Assembly: GCA_035384565.1 (NCBI GenBank)
Contig: DAOOIT010000054.1
Location: 1 to 39,775, forward strand
Reading direction: 5' to 3'
From: Planctomycetota bacterium
Lineage (GTDB): Bacteria; Planctomycetota; PUPC01; DSUN01
DNA length: 39,775 nt
The notes below the pieces were generated by a model. The model was not told the origin of the DNA. It ran no database searches and worked only from the letters and a program-made list of their open reading frames with translations. Shown here in pieces: positions 24,451 through 32,262 of this stretch (positions within the stretch are counted from its first letter, which is position 1; every line of letters starts with the position of its first letter). The position numbers and the translations under genes are program-made.

Positions 24451-25695
24451 ATGCCGGATGAACTGGCCAGTATCCCCACCGAGTTCTGGGCGAACCTGCT
24501 CGAAATGGCGCCGTACCTGCTGTTCGGCTTCGCCGTGGCGGGCGTGCTGTCCGTGCTGATCCGCCCCGAGACGGTGGAGCGGCACCTGGGCGGTCGGGGT
24601 TTGTGGCCCGTCGTCAAGGCCGCCGCGTTCGGCGTGCCGCTGCCGCTGTGCTCGTGCGGGGTCATCCCCGTGTCGGCCTCGCTGCGCAAGCATGGCGCCA
24701 GCCGCGGGGCCACCACCGCCTTCCTGCTCTCGACTCCGCAGACGGGGGTGGACAGTATCCTGGTGACGCTGAGCCTGCTGGGTCCTGTGTTCGCCATCTT
24801 CCGGCCGATCGCGGCACTGGCGACGGGCGTGTTCGGCGGAGCCCTCGTGGCCTGGCTCGAGCACGAGCGCGGCGCCCGCATGGACCCCGACTCGTGCCAG
24901 GACGCCTGCGGCTCGGGCGAGGAGCGCGGGAACTGGCTCGTCCGCATCCTCTCGTACGGCTTCGTCACGCTGCCGCGCGACATCGGCAAGTCGCTGCTCG
25001 TGGGGCTGGCCCTGGCGGGTGTGATCGCCGTCGTGGTGCCGAAGGATTTGGCGACACTGTACGGCTCGGGCTTCGTGGGGATGGTGGTGATGATGGCGCT
25101 GGGGATCCCGATCTACGTGTGCGCGACGGCCTCGGTGCCGATCGCCGCGGCCCTCATCGCCAAGGGCGTGTCGCCCGGGGCAGCCCTCGCCTTCCTCATT
25201 ACGGGGCCGGCGACCAATGCGGCCACCGTCGCCGTCGTGTGGAAGACCATGGGCCGCCGCACAGCGCTCATCTACCTCGCCTCCGTCGCCATCGCCGCCT
25301 TAGGCTGCGGCGCGCTGCTGGACCTCATCTATGCCAGCACCGTCACGGCCGCGCACCACCACCACGTGCACGAGTTGCTGCCGCACGGGGCCAAGCTGGC
25401 CTCGGCCATCGCGCTGCTGGGCGTGCTGGGCGTCGCACTCCTCTGGCGGCCGAAGAAGGAAGGAACCGAGCCCATGACGGACCAGGCGCCCGAAACCGTC
25501 GAGTTGAGCGTGCAGGGGATGACCTGCTCGCACTGCGTGGGGGCCGTGACCCGCGCGCTCCGCGAGTGCCGCGGCGTGGCCGCGGCCGAGGTGGATCTCA
25601 AGAGCGGCAGGGCCGTGGTGAAGGGCCAGGGCCTGGACGCCGCGGCGCTGCGCCAGGCCGTGGAGGCCCTGGGCTACACGGTGGCCCAGCCCTGA
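24451..25695 (+). CDS. SO_0444-type Cu/Zn efflux permease fused to an HMA domain
   Basis: The 414-residue inner-membrane protein has about eight to nine membrane segments and the permease signature FGVPLPLCSCGVIPVSASLRKHGASRGATTAFLLSTPQTGVDS, repeated in part as LGIPIYVCATASVPIAAALIAKGVSPGAALAFLITGPATN. CSCG (67-70) and a cytosol- or periplasm-facing HHHHVHE (302-308) are candidate metal ligands. A loop with CQDACGS follows. After membrane segment 9 and a short linker, residues 348-414 form an HMA copper-chaperone domain with GMTCSHC (356-362). The family exports copper or zinc. An internal ATG (25474) stands before the HMA part, but the frame is continuous, so I read a fusion. The start ATG 24451 is supported by the promoter at 24390-24418. 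Confidence 0.88.
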   Translation: MPDELASIPTEFWANLLEMAPYLLFGFAVAGVLSVLIRPETVERHLGGRGLWPVVKAAAFGVPLPLCSCGVIPVSASLRKHGASRGATTAFLLSTPQTGVDSILVTLSLLGPVFAIFRPIAALATGVFGGALVAWLEHERGARMDPDSCQDACGSGEERGNWLVRILSYGFVTLPRDIGKSLLVGLALAGVIAVVVPKDLATLYGSGFVGMVVMMALGIPIYVCATASVPIAAALIAKGVSPGAALAFLITGPATNAATVAVVWKTMGRRTALIYLASVAIAALGCGALLDLIYASTVTAAHHHHVHELLPHGAKLASAIALLGVLGVALLWRPKKEGTEPMTDQAPETVELSVQGMTCSHCVGAVTRALRECRGVAAAEVDLKSGRAVVKGQGLDAAALRQAVEALGYTVAQP

Positions 25696-25704
25696 CCGCG
25701 CCGC

Positions 25705-27045
25705 TCACACCTGCTCGGGAATCTCGTAGCCCTTGCGGTACGGCGGCTTGATGAAGCGGTTCGCTGCCTCGTGGTCGAACCTCACGGCCTGGGCGTCGTA
25801 GCTGAGCGCCAGGTTGCCCACGCGGTGCGCGATGTTGCCCATGTGCGCCGCCACATTGCTGGCATGGGCGATCGAGATGTCGGCGTTCGGTTTCTTGCGG
25901 CTCTTCACGCACTCCAGGAAGTTCGCGTAGTGCGGCTCGTCGCACGGGCGGCCGTACATCTTGTCCACGATCCCGCCGCCCGACTGCTGCACGATCCACC
26001 CGCCGCCGTGGCGCCCCACGGTCATGAACAGTTCCGAGCCGTACAGCTCGATGCGCGTCGCGTTCATCGTCCAGTAGGGGAACAGGTCGTTCCGCCGAAT
26101 CGTCGCGCTCGTCTTCTCCATGTAGCGCGGGTAGCCGGTCAGCTCGAAGGTCATCACGAACCGGCCGTAGTCCCAGCTCACCATCTGCACGTCGGGCACC
26201 TCGGAGTCGTCGCCGCGGTGGGCGTAGCGCCCGCCCAGCGCGCGCACGCTCTTCGGCGGCTCGGGATCCCCCATCAGCATCAGGGCCAGGTCGAGCTGGT
26301 GGATACCATCGTCCGTCATGTCGCCGCCGCAGAAGTCCCAGAACTGGTGCCACCCGCCGTTGAAGATGTGCTGGTGGTAGGGCCGCTCGGGCGCGGGGCC
26401 GAGCCAGGCGTCCCAGTTGAACCCCTCGGGCGCCTTGCCAGGCTCGCCGAGCTTGAACGGCCCGCCCGACTTCATGTTGAGCACGCGCACGAGGGCGATC
26501 TTGCCGAGCTTGCCGCTCTGGACGTACTCGCGTGCGGCGAGGGTGTACGGGCCGCTGCGGTTCTGGGTGCCGACCTGGAGGATACGGTGGTACTTGGCCG
26601 CCGCGGCCGCCATCTGGCCGCTCTCCCAGATGTTGTGCGAGTGGGGCTTCTCGACGTAGACGTCCTTGCCCGCCTGGCAGGCGAGAATGCTCGCTGGCGC
26701 GTGCCAGCGGTCGGGCGTGGCCACCACCACGGCGTCTACGTCCTTCGAATCGAGCATCTCGCGCATCACCCTGGTGAACTTGGGCTCGGCCTTCTGCACC
26801 TGGGTGAGGAAGTTCCAGCCTTCCTTGAGGCGCCCCTCGTGCAGGTCGCACAGGGTGGTGAGCATGGCGCCGGCCTCCACAAGGCCGTAGGCCACGTAGC
26901 GCCCGCGCCCGCCGCAGCCCAGCAGCGCGAAGTTCACCCGCTCGTTCGCGCCCAGCACGCGCCCGCCCGTGGCGGCCACAAAGGCGCCCGCGCCCGCCGC
27001 GAGGCCGGACCGCTGGAGAAACGACCGCCGGTTCATCGCCTTCAT
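25705..27045 (-). CDS. Tat-exported Gfo/Idh/MocA oxidoreductase
   Basis: The 446-residue protein begins with a Tat signal (NRRSFLQRSGLAAGAGAFVAA, Arg6-Arg7). A Rossmann NAD(P)-binding fold follows with LLGCGGRGR (about 41-49) and the family EKPHSHN block (EKP, residues 134-136). The C-terminal alpha/beta domain has GTQNRSGPYTLAAREYVQSGKLGKI and WDFCGGDMTDDGIHQLDLAL. Proteins of this class oxidise or epimerise sugars with tightly held NAD. The start could be ATG 27045 or ATG 27036; GGAGG precedes the first. The promoter at 27119-27091 is its own. It ends 9 bp from the metal permease gene, convergent with it, and diverges from a second family member. Confidence 0.92.
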   Translation of the reverse strand: MKAMNRRSFLQRSGLAAGAGAFVAATGGRVLGANERVNFALLGCGGRGRYVAYGLVEAGAMLTTLCDLHEGRLKEGWNFLTQVQKAEPKFTRVMREMLDSKDVDAVVVATPDRWHAPASILACQAGKDVYVEKPHSHNIWESGQMAAAAAKYHRILQVGTQNRSGPYTLAAREYVQSGKLGKIALVRVLNMKSGGPFKLGEPGKAPEGFNWDAWLGPAPERPYHQHIFNGGWHQFWDFCGGDMTDDGIHQLDLALMLMGDPEPPKSVRALGGRYAHRGDDSEVPDVQMVSWDYGRFVMTFELTGYPRYMEKTSATIRRNDLFPYWTMNATRIELYGSELFMTVGRHGGGWIVQQSGGGIVDKMYGRPCDEPHYANFLECVKSRKKPNADISIAHASNVAAHMGNIAHRVGNLALSYDAQAVRFDHEAANRFIKPPYRKGYEIPEQV

Positions 27046-27090
27046 CGCGTCGCCTCCGTCCGAAAGGGGGATCGAGTCTGCTCACCCCGA

Positions 27091-27119
27091 AGCCTAGCAC
27101 GACGTGGAGGGCAAGTCAA
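27091..27119 (-). promoter_or_regulatory. Promoter for the Tat oxidoreductase
   Basis: On the minus strand TTGACT (27119-27114), 17 nt, TAGGCT (27096-27091). Transcription would start about 40 nt upstream of the ATG at 27045. Confidence 0.7.
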
Positions 27120-27157
27120 CCTGCCGATTCGAGGCGCGGGGGCGCGGGCGACGCCCT

Positions 27158-27187
27158 TTGACAGCGCCCGCGCCCGCGCGGTAGAAT
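27158..27187 (+). promoter_or_regulatory. Promoter for the cytoplasmic oxidoreductase
   Basis: TTGACA (27158-27163, perfect), 18 nt, TAGAAT (27182-27187). The start of transcription is near 27194, 47 nt before the ATG. Confidence 0.82.
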
Positions 27188-27240
27188 CCCCCGCATCCTG
27201 TGGGTTCTCCAGCCGCTGCCTCACTTCGGAGCGTCGAGAC

Positions 27241-28305
27241 ATGCGCAAAGGCAAGGTGGGATTCGCCATCGTCGGCTGCGGGGTCATCGGGCCGTGGCAC
27301 GCCAAGGCCATTCAACTCGCCCCCAAGTGCGAGCTGATCGCCTTGTGCGACATCGAGATCGGCAAGGCCCGGGCCCTGGCCGCCGAATACGGCAACGTGC
27401 CCTGTTACGCCGACCATCGCACGATGCTGAAGCGGGAGCCCGACATTGATTGCGTGTGCGCCTGCGTGCCCAGCGGCCTGCACTGGCGCATCGCCGTGGA
27501 CGCCGCGAAGGCGGGCCGCCACGTGCTGAGCGAGAAGCCGCTCGACATCACGCTGGCCCACATGGACCGCATGATCGAGGCGTGCGCGAAGGCGCGGGTG
27601 AAGCTCGGCTGCATCTTCCAGCGCCGCACCACTGCCATGACGCAGGTTGCCCGCAAGATCGTCCAGCAGGGCAAGCTGGGCAAGCTGGTGCTGGCCGACT
27701 GCTACATGAAATACTACCGCTCGCCCGCCTACTACAAGAGCGCCGGCTGGCGCGGCACGTGGGAACTCGACGGCGGCGGCGCGCTCATGAACCAGGGCGT
27801 CCACGGCATTGACCAACTCCTCTACGTGGCGGGCGAGGTCGAGTCCGTCACCGCCCACGCAGCGCCGCTCGTGCGCGACATCCCGGTCGAGGACACCGCG
27901 GTCGCCATTCTGAGGTTCCGGAGCGGCGCCTTCGGCGTCCTCGAGGGCACCACGTCGGTCACGCCCGGCATGTCCACCCGCACCGAGCTTCACGGCGAGA
28001 ACGGCACGCTGATCTTCAACGATAGCGGGCTGGTGAAGTACGCCCTCGCCAAGGAGAAGGCAGGCGTCGCCCAGGACGTGCCGCTCCAGATCAAAGAGCC
28101 GGCCCCCACCAAGTCGGCCGCCTCGGACCCCAAGGCCCTGAGCGTCATGGGCCACATGATCCAGGTTCAGGACATGGCCAACGCGATCCTCAAGGACCGC
28201 GAGCCCATGGTCCCCGGCCCCGAGGCCCGCAAGGCAGTCGAGTTGATCCTGGCCATCTACAAGTCGTCGCGGACTGGGAAGACCGTCACACTGCCGCTGG
28301 GGTGA
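27241..28305 (+). CDS. Gfo/Idh/MocA family oxidoreductase (cytoplasmic)
   Basis: The 354-residue protein lacks a signal peptide and starts at ATG 27241. The Rossmann motif IVGCGVIGPWHAKAI (about 10-24), LCDIEIGKARALAAEYG, the family SEKPLDIT block (EKP, 98-100) and a C-terminal domain with WELDGGGALMNQGVHGIDQLLYVAGEVESVTA match the family. It probably oxidises or reduces a sugar or inositol-like compound. The neighbours (Tat oxidoreductase divergent, PfkB sugar kinase convergent, TIM-barrel isomerase nearby) support sugar catabolism, but no substrate can be read from the sequence. An 8-bp space separates its stop from the PfkB gene. Confidence 0.93.
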   Translation: MRKGKVGFAIVGCGVIGPWHAKAIQLAPKCELIALCDIEIGKARALAAEYGNVPCYADHRTMLKREPDIDCVCACVPSGLHWRIAVDAAKAGRHVLSEKPLDITLAHMDRMIEACAKARVKLGCIFQRRTTAMTQVARKIVQQGKLGKLVLADCYMKYYRSPAYYKSAGWRGTWELDGGGALMNQGVHGIDQLLYVAGEVESVTAHAAPLVRDIPVEDTAVAILRFRSGAFGVLEGTTSVTPGMSTRTELHGENGTLIFNDSGLVKYALAKEKAGVAQDVPLQIKEPAPTKSAASDPKALSVMGHMIQVQDMANAILKDREPMVPGPEARKAVELILAIYKSSRTGKTVTLPLG

Positions 28306-28313
28306 TCGTGCCC

Positions 28314-29402
28314 TCACCGCCTTACACGGCCGGAGGCGGCGCCGGCGAGGAGGGCGGCGACCTCGTCGCGGGTGACGAGGTTGAAGTCGCCCTGGATCGA
28401 GTGCTTGAGGCAACTGGCCGCGACGGCGAAGCGAATGGCCATCGCAGGCTGGGCGTACTCCTTCGAGTTCAGCGCGTAGAGCAGCCCAGCGGCGAACGAA
28501 TCGCCCCCGCCCACGCGGTCCACGATGTCGCGGATCTCGTAGGGCTGGTAGCCGCCGCCGGCGTCCAGCGGCGCGAAGAAGGCGCGGTTGGCCTCGACGT
28601 CGAAGAGCATGCCGCCCCAGTTATTGTGGTCGGCCGACAGGCTCTCTCGAAGCGTGATCGCGACGCGCGAGACGTTGGGGAACTCGTCCACGATGGTGCG
28701 CGCCACGGCCTCGTAGGCCCGCGCATTGATCCGCCCCTGCTCCACCGACGTGCCCTTGGCGTGGATGCCCAACACATCCGCCGCGTCCTCCTCGTTGGCC
28801 ACCACGAGGTCCACACAGGGCAGGATGGTGGACATGCACTCGTTGGCCAACTGGTTGGGCGTGGCGCCCGCGCGCCAGCGCCAGAGCTTCTTGCGGAAGT
28901 TGAGGTCGCACGACACGCTCGCGCCGCGCTCCTTGGCCAGTTGCACCAGGCGCAGCGTGGCCAGGTAGGCATTCTCGCTCAGGGCGGGCGTGATGCCGGT
29001 GATGTGGACCCACGTGACGCCGTCGAGGGCGGCAGGGAAGTCGTACTCGTCGGGCGCGGCCAGGGCGATGGCGCTGCCGTCGCGGTCATAGAGGACCACC
29101 GAGCTGCGCTGGTTGGCGCCCGTTTCGAGGAAATAGATGCCCAAACGCCCCGCATCGCGCCACAGGATCGAACCCGTGTCAACCCCCAGGCCCCGCAGCA
29201 CGGCCACGAGGCTCTCGGCAATGGCGTGCTTCGGCAGCGCCGTGACGTAGCGCACCCCCGCCCCGAAGAGCGCAAGCGACGCGCACACGTTGGCCTCGCC
29301 GCCAGCGAACGTGATGTCTACCTTGCCCGGCATCGCCTGCCGCAAGCGCAGCCGCCCCTCGGGCGCGACGCGCATCATGATTTCGCCGAAGGCGAGGAAC
29401 AT
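28314..29402 (-). CDS. PfkB-family sugar kinase, probable 2-keto-3-deoxygluconate kinase type
   Basis: The 362-residue kinase has the PfkB N-terminal signature FAGGEANVCASLALFGAGVRYVTALP and the C-terminal DIVDRVGGGDSFAAGLLYAL, where Asp301 is the catalytic base (GGGD in place of the more usual GAGD). NEEDAADVLG is typical of ketodeoxygluconate kinases. Phosphorylation of KDG (2-keto-3-deoxygluconate) feeds aldolase cleavage in Entner-Doudoroff or uronate catabolism, but other sugars are possible. The start ATG 29402 has GAGGG upstream. A small dyad GCGGTTTCACACCGC (29434-29420) just before the start could be an operator. Confidence 0.85.
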   Translation of the reverse strand: MFLAFGEIMMRVAPEGRLRLRQAMPGKVDITFAGGEANVCASLALFGAGVRYVTALPKHAIAESLVAVLRGLGVDTGSILWRDAGRLGIYFLETGANQRSSVVLYDRDGSAIALAAPDEYDFPAALDGVTWVHITGITPALSENAYLATLRLVQLAKERGASVSCDLNFRKKLWRWRAGATPNQLANECMSTILPCVDLVVANEEDAADVLGIHAKGTSVEQGRINARAYEAVARTIVDEFPNVSRVAITLRESLSADHNNWGGMLFDVEANRAFFAPLDAGGGYQPYEIRDIVDRVGGGDSFAAGLLYALNSKEYAQPAMAIRFAVAASCLKHSIQGDFNLVTRDEVAALLAGAASGRVRR

Positions 29403-29458
29403 GGCATCCCTCTGTCAAAGCGGTGTGAAACCGCAAACGAAGGGGATGATTGGAGGGT

Positions 29459-29520
29459 TGGATGAATGGTTGAGTGGATGATGTCTGACACCCATCCACC
29501 CATCCATTCATCCACCCATC
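29459..29520. repeat. GGATGAAT fold-back array, second copy
   Basis: TGGATGAATGG (29459-29469) is the exact complement of CCATTCATCCA (29504-29514). Inside, GTGGATG and CATCCAC form a second stem around ATGTCTGACACC. It is related in sequence and layout to 4441-4516. It lies between two minus-strand genes (isomerase and PfkB kinase). Confidence 0.75.
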
Positions 29521-29584
29521 TCTGGTGCCCGCTTCTTACGCATCACGGGCTCTTCTTCACGCGGCACGCGGGACGCGGCATGCA

Positions 29585-30433
29585 TCACGCCTTCCCCAGC
29601 ACCTTGGCTCGAACGCGCTCGAGCAGCTTGCGCGCCTTCACGATGTCCTTGCGTTGCTGGTCGCCGGTGATCTCGCGCTCGATGGTGAGCGGGCCGCGAT
29701 AGCCCAGGTCGGCCAGGGTCTGCACAAAGCGCGGAATGTTCACCTTGCCCTTGCCCAGCGGCACCTCGGTGCCCAGTTTGTCCTTCTCGGTCGGCCAAGT
29801 GCCGTCCTTGCAGTGCACGCCGGCCACGTACTTGCCCACGAGCTTGAGCGCCGGGATCGGCTCACCCGAGCCGTACAGGATCATGTTCGCGGGGTCGAAG
29901 TTGACCTTCACGTTGCTCCGCTTCAGATCCTGGATGAACCGCAGGAGGCACTCGCCCGTCTCCTGGCCGGTCTCGAGGCACAGGTTCTGGCCGTTCTTCT
30001 TGAGGTAGTCGGCGAAGCTCCCGACGGCGCGCACGATCTCCTTGTACTCGCGGGTGGTGTGGTCTTCGGGCACGAAGCCCACGTGGGCGGCGACGTTCTT
30101 GACGCCGAGGACTTTGGCGAAGTCGGCGATCTGGCGGGCCTTCTTCAGGCGGGCGGCGCGGGTGGCCTTGGGCACAAAGCCCACGGTCTGCTGCACGGTG
30201 GGGATGTCGTCGTAGCGCTCGCCGTCGAAGCCGCAGAAGACCGTCGTGATCGTGATGCCCGCTTTCTTGATCATCTTCTTGAGTTCGGCGGCCTTGGCGG
30301 GCTTGAGCCAGGCATCGGGCGGCCGGCCCATCTGCGCGCAGCGCACGCCCACATCCAGCACCTTCTGGAGGCTCTCCTCGGGCGACTCGCCCACGCCCAG
30401 CATCACGCCGATCGCCATTGGTTCCAGAGCCAT
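29585..30433 (-). CDS. Sugar phosphate isomerase/epimerase-like TIM-barrel protein
   Basis: The 282-residue protein belongs to the xylose-isomerase-like TIM-barrel group. Visible features are MAIGVMLGVGESPEESLQKVLDVGVRCAQM at the N-terminus, ITITTVFCGFDGE, NLCLETGQETGE (a metal-ligand glutamate position), VKVNFDPANMILYGSG, and YVAGVHCKDGTWP (metal-ligand His and Asp). Such enzymes act on sugars or inositol derivatives with a divalent metal; the substrate is not evident. The start ATG 30433 has GAGGAGG 6 nt upstream and suits the promoter at 30505-30477. Downstream the GGATGAAT fold-back separates it from the PfkB kinase gene, so co-transcription with that gene is uncertain. Confidence 0.88.
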   Translation of the reverse strand: MALEPMAIGVMLGVGESPEESLQKVLDVGVRCAQMGRPPDAWLKPAKAAELKKMIKKAGITITTVFCGFDGERYDDIPTVQQTVGFVPKATRAARLKKARQIADFAKVLGVKNVAAHVGFVPEDHTTREYKEIVRAVGSFADYLKKNGQNLCLETGQETGECLLRFIQDLKRSNVKVNFDPANMILYGSGEPIPALKLVGKYVAGVHCKDGTWPTEKDKLGTEVPLGKGKVNIPRFVQTLADLGYRGPLTIEREITGDQQRKDIVKARKLLERVRAKVLGKA

Positions 30434-30476
30434 CGCCGACCTCCTCAGAGGGTTGCAGGGACCGCCACGTGCCGTC

Positions 30477-30505
30477 AGTGTAGCCAGAGCCGGCGGCGGA
30501 GTCAA
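30477..30505 (-). promoter_or_regulatory. Promoter for the isomerase gene
   Basis: On the minus strand TTGACT (30505-30500), 17 nt, TACACT (30482-30477). A perfect 10-bp palindrome CTCAATTGAG (30513-30522) lies just upstream of the -35. Confidence 0.75.
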
Positions 30506-30596
30506 GGCGCGGCTCAATTGAGGAAGGGTGCGGGCCGGAATCGTAGGTGGTTTCTGATGGGAGAGTCCCCCGAGCAGGGGAAGGCCCGCGGCAGCG

Positions 30597-30661
30597 GTAG
30601 CCGCGAGCGTCCCGCTTGCGGCTCTCTTCATCCGTTCGACAAGCGGGACGCTTGTCGCTAC
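30597..30661. repeat. Long inverted repeat in the isomerase-folC space
   Basis: AGCGTCCCGCTTG (30606-30618) pairs perfectly with CAAGCGGGACGCT (30640-30652); the pairing extends with mismatches to TAGC/GCTA at the ends (about 21-nt arms, 21-nt loop). It sits between two divergent promoters. It is probably a dispersed palindrome or a shared insulator; no T-run follows. The rest of 30434-30787 holds only the two promoters. Confidence 0.75.
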
Positions 30662-30709
30662 GAGAATCCGCCGCAGAAGCTACCTGCGGAAATGGCCCAC
30701 ACCCCTCAA

Positions 30710-30738
30710 TTGACTCGCGTGGACTCGCACAGTACAAT
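30710..30738 (+). promoter_or_regulatory. folC promoter
   Basis: TTGACT (30710-30715), 17 nt, TACAAT (30733-30738). CTCAATTGA overlaps the -35, as in the divergent isomerase promoter. It rules out the ATG at 30737 as the folC start. Confidence 0.8.
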
Positions 30739-30787
30739 GCCGCCCGCGTCGTGTGTGGGGCTGCGGTCTGGCCAAGCGAGGCGATCG

Positions 30788-32128
30788 GTGAACGAGCCGT
30801 TCAAGAGCTACGAAGAGGCGATGCAGTACCTCTTCCACTTCACCGATTACGAGCGGATGGCCAAGCCGCGCGACGCGGCCACCTCGGTGTTCGGCCTCGC
30901 GCGGATGAACCAGCTTCTCGCCTTCCTCGACAATCCGCACGAGCGGCTGCGGGTCATCCACATCGCGGGCACGAAGGGCAAGGGCTCGACGGCCACGATG
31001 ACGGCGAGCATCCTCCAGCGGGCCGGCGCCCGCGTGGGACTCTACACCTCGCCCCACGTCGAGTGCATCCGCGAGCGCATCATGGTGAACGGCGCCTGGA
31101 TCGCCGAGGAGCGGGTGACGGCGCACCTGAACCGCTTCTACCCCTATCTCCAGGACAGCCTGAAGACCAGCGAGAAGTACACGCCGACGTTCTTCGAAAT
31201 CTTCACGGCGATGGCCTTCGCCGACTTTCTGGCCGAGGGGGTGGATTTTGCGGTGCTGGAGGTGGGCCTGGGCGGACGGCTCGACGCGACGAACGTCGCC
31301 TCGCCCGTCGTATGCGGCATCACCCGCATCGGCTACGACCACACCGACAAGTTGGGCGACACGCTCACCCTCATCGCGTCGGAGAAGGCCGGTATCCTTA
31401 AGCCGGGCGTCCCCGCCGTAATCGCGCCCCAGGAGCCCGAGGCCCTGGCCGCCATCCGCCAGCGGGCGCGCCACCTGGACGCGCCCCTGCGTCTCGTGGG
31501 CCAGGAGATCGCCCTCGCCGACGGGGGCAAGACCTTCCACGTTTCGACGCCGAACCGCCGTTACCCCGAGCTCGCGGTGCCGCTGGCGGGCGAACACCAG
31601 CGGGTGAACGCGGCCACAGCCATCGGCCTGGCCGAGGAGGCCGCCGAGGCGAGCCCCTGGCGCCTGTCGCCTGACGTCGCGCGCCAGGGCCTCGCCGCCA
31701 CGCGCATCCGGGCGCGCATCGAGACCATCGCCCAGCGGCCCACCGTGGTGATTGACGGCGCGCACAACGTGGACTCTGCTCGCACGCTCATGGCCACGCT
31801 GGCGAGCGACTTCGCGTTCGACCGCCTGATCTTCGTGATGGGGATGGCGGCGGACAAGGATATGGACTCGTTCCTGCGCCTGGTGCTCGCGCGGGCCTCG
31901 CTGGTGGTATTCACCCGCAGCCAGAACCCCCGCGCGGCCAGCCCGGACGACCTGGTGCGGCGCGCGCGCGCCGTCAGCCAGGTCGAGGCCCTCTCCTGCG
32001 ACAAGCCGGGCGACGCGCTGGCGCTCGCCCGCGCCCGGGCGCGGCCCGACGACCTCATCTGCGTGACCGGCTCCTTCTACATCGTGGGCGAAGTGCTCGA
32101 GGCCCTGCGCGGGCACCCCCTCCCGTGA
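30788..32128 (+). CDS. folC: Bifunctional folylpolyglutamate synthase / dihydrofolate synthase
   Basis: FolC adds glutamate to dihydropteroate and to folates, using ATP. The 446-residue protein has the Mur-ligase-like P-loop GTKGKGST (61-68), YTSPHVECIRERIMVNG, VLEVGLGGRLDATNV, the GYDHTDKLGDTLTLIASEKAGILK block and VVIDGAHNVDSA in the C-terminal domain. The length is normal. The start GTG 30788 is chosen because the promoter at 30710-30738 ends beyond the upstream ATG; the ribosome site (GAGGCG) is weak. The gene stands alone between divergent and downstream units with their own promoters. Confidence 0.95.
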   Translation: MNEPFKSYEEAMQYLFHFTDYERMAKPRDAATSVFGLARMNQLLAFLDNPHERLRVIHIAGTKGKGSTATMTASILQRAGARVGLYTSPHVECIRERIMVNGAWIAEERVTAHLNRFYPYLQDSLKTSEKYTPTFFEIFTAMAFADFLAEGVDFAVLEVGLGGRLDATNVASPVVCGITRIGYDHTDKLGDTLTLIASEKAGILKPGVPAVIAPQEPEALAAIRQRARHLDAPLRLVGQEIALADGGKTFHVSTPNRRYPELAVPLAGEHQRVNAATAIGLAEEAAEASPWRLSPDVARQGLAATRIRARIETIAQRPTVVIDGAHNVDSARTLMATLASDFAFDRLIFVMGMAADKDMDSFLRLVLARASLVVFTRSQNPRAASPDDLVRRARAVSQVEALSCDKPGDALALARARARPDDLICVTGSFYIVGEVLEALRGHPLP

Positions 32129-32180
32129 CAACCCTTTACATCTCGTTGCATCAAACCACCACTCCGCAGCCAGAAAACCC

Positions 32181-32209
32181 TTGCGTTGCCGACCCCACGG
32201 GGCTATCAT
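32181..32209 (+). promoter_or_regulatory. Promoter for the secreted Ala/Pro-rich protein
   Basis: TTGCGT (32181-32186), 17 nt, TATCAT (32204-32209). Start of transcription near 32216, 47 nt before the ATG at 32263. Confidence 0.65.
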
Positions 32210-32262
32210 GGCGACACAGTCGCACGTGCACTTTCCCACCCGCGTGTTGGAGGAAAGCTCCA

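Noticed and set aside
25771..27240. In-frame extension of the second oxidoreductase to 844 residues
   Set aside because: The extension is antisense to the Tat oxidoreductase, and a strong promoter at 27158-27187 lies just before ATG 27241.
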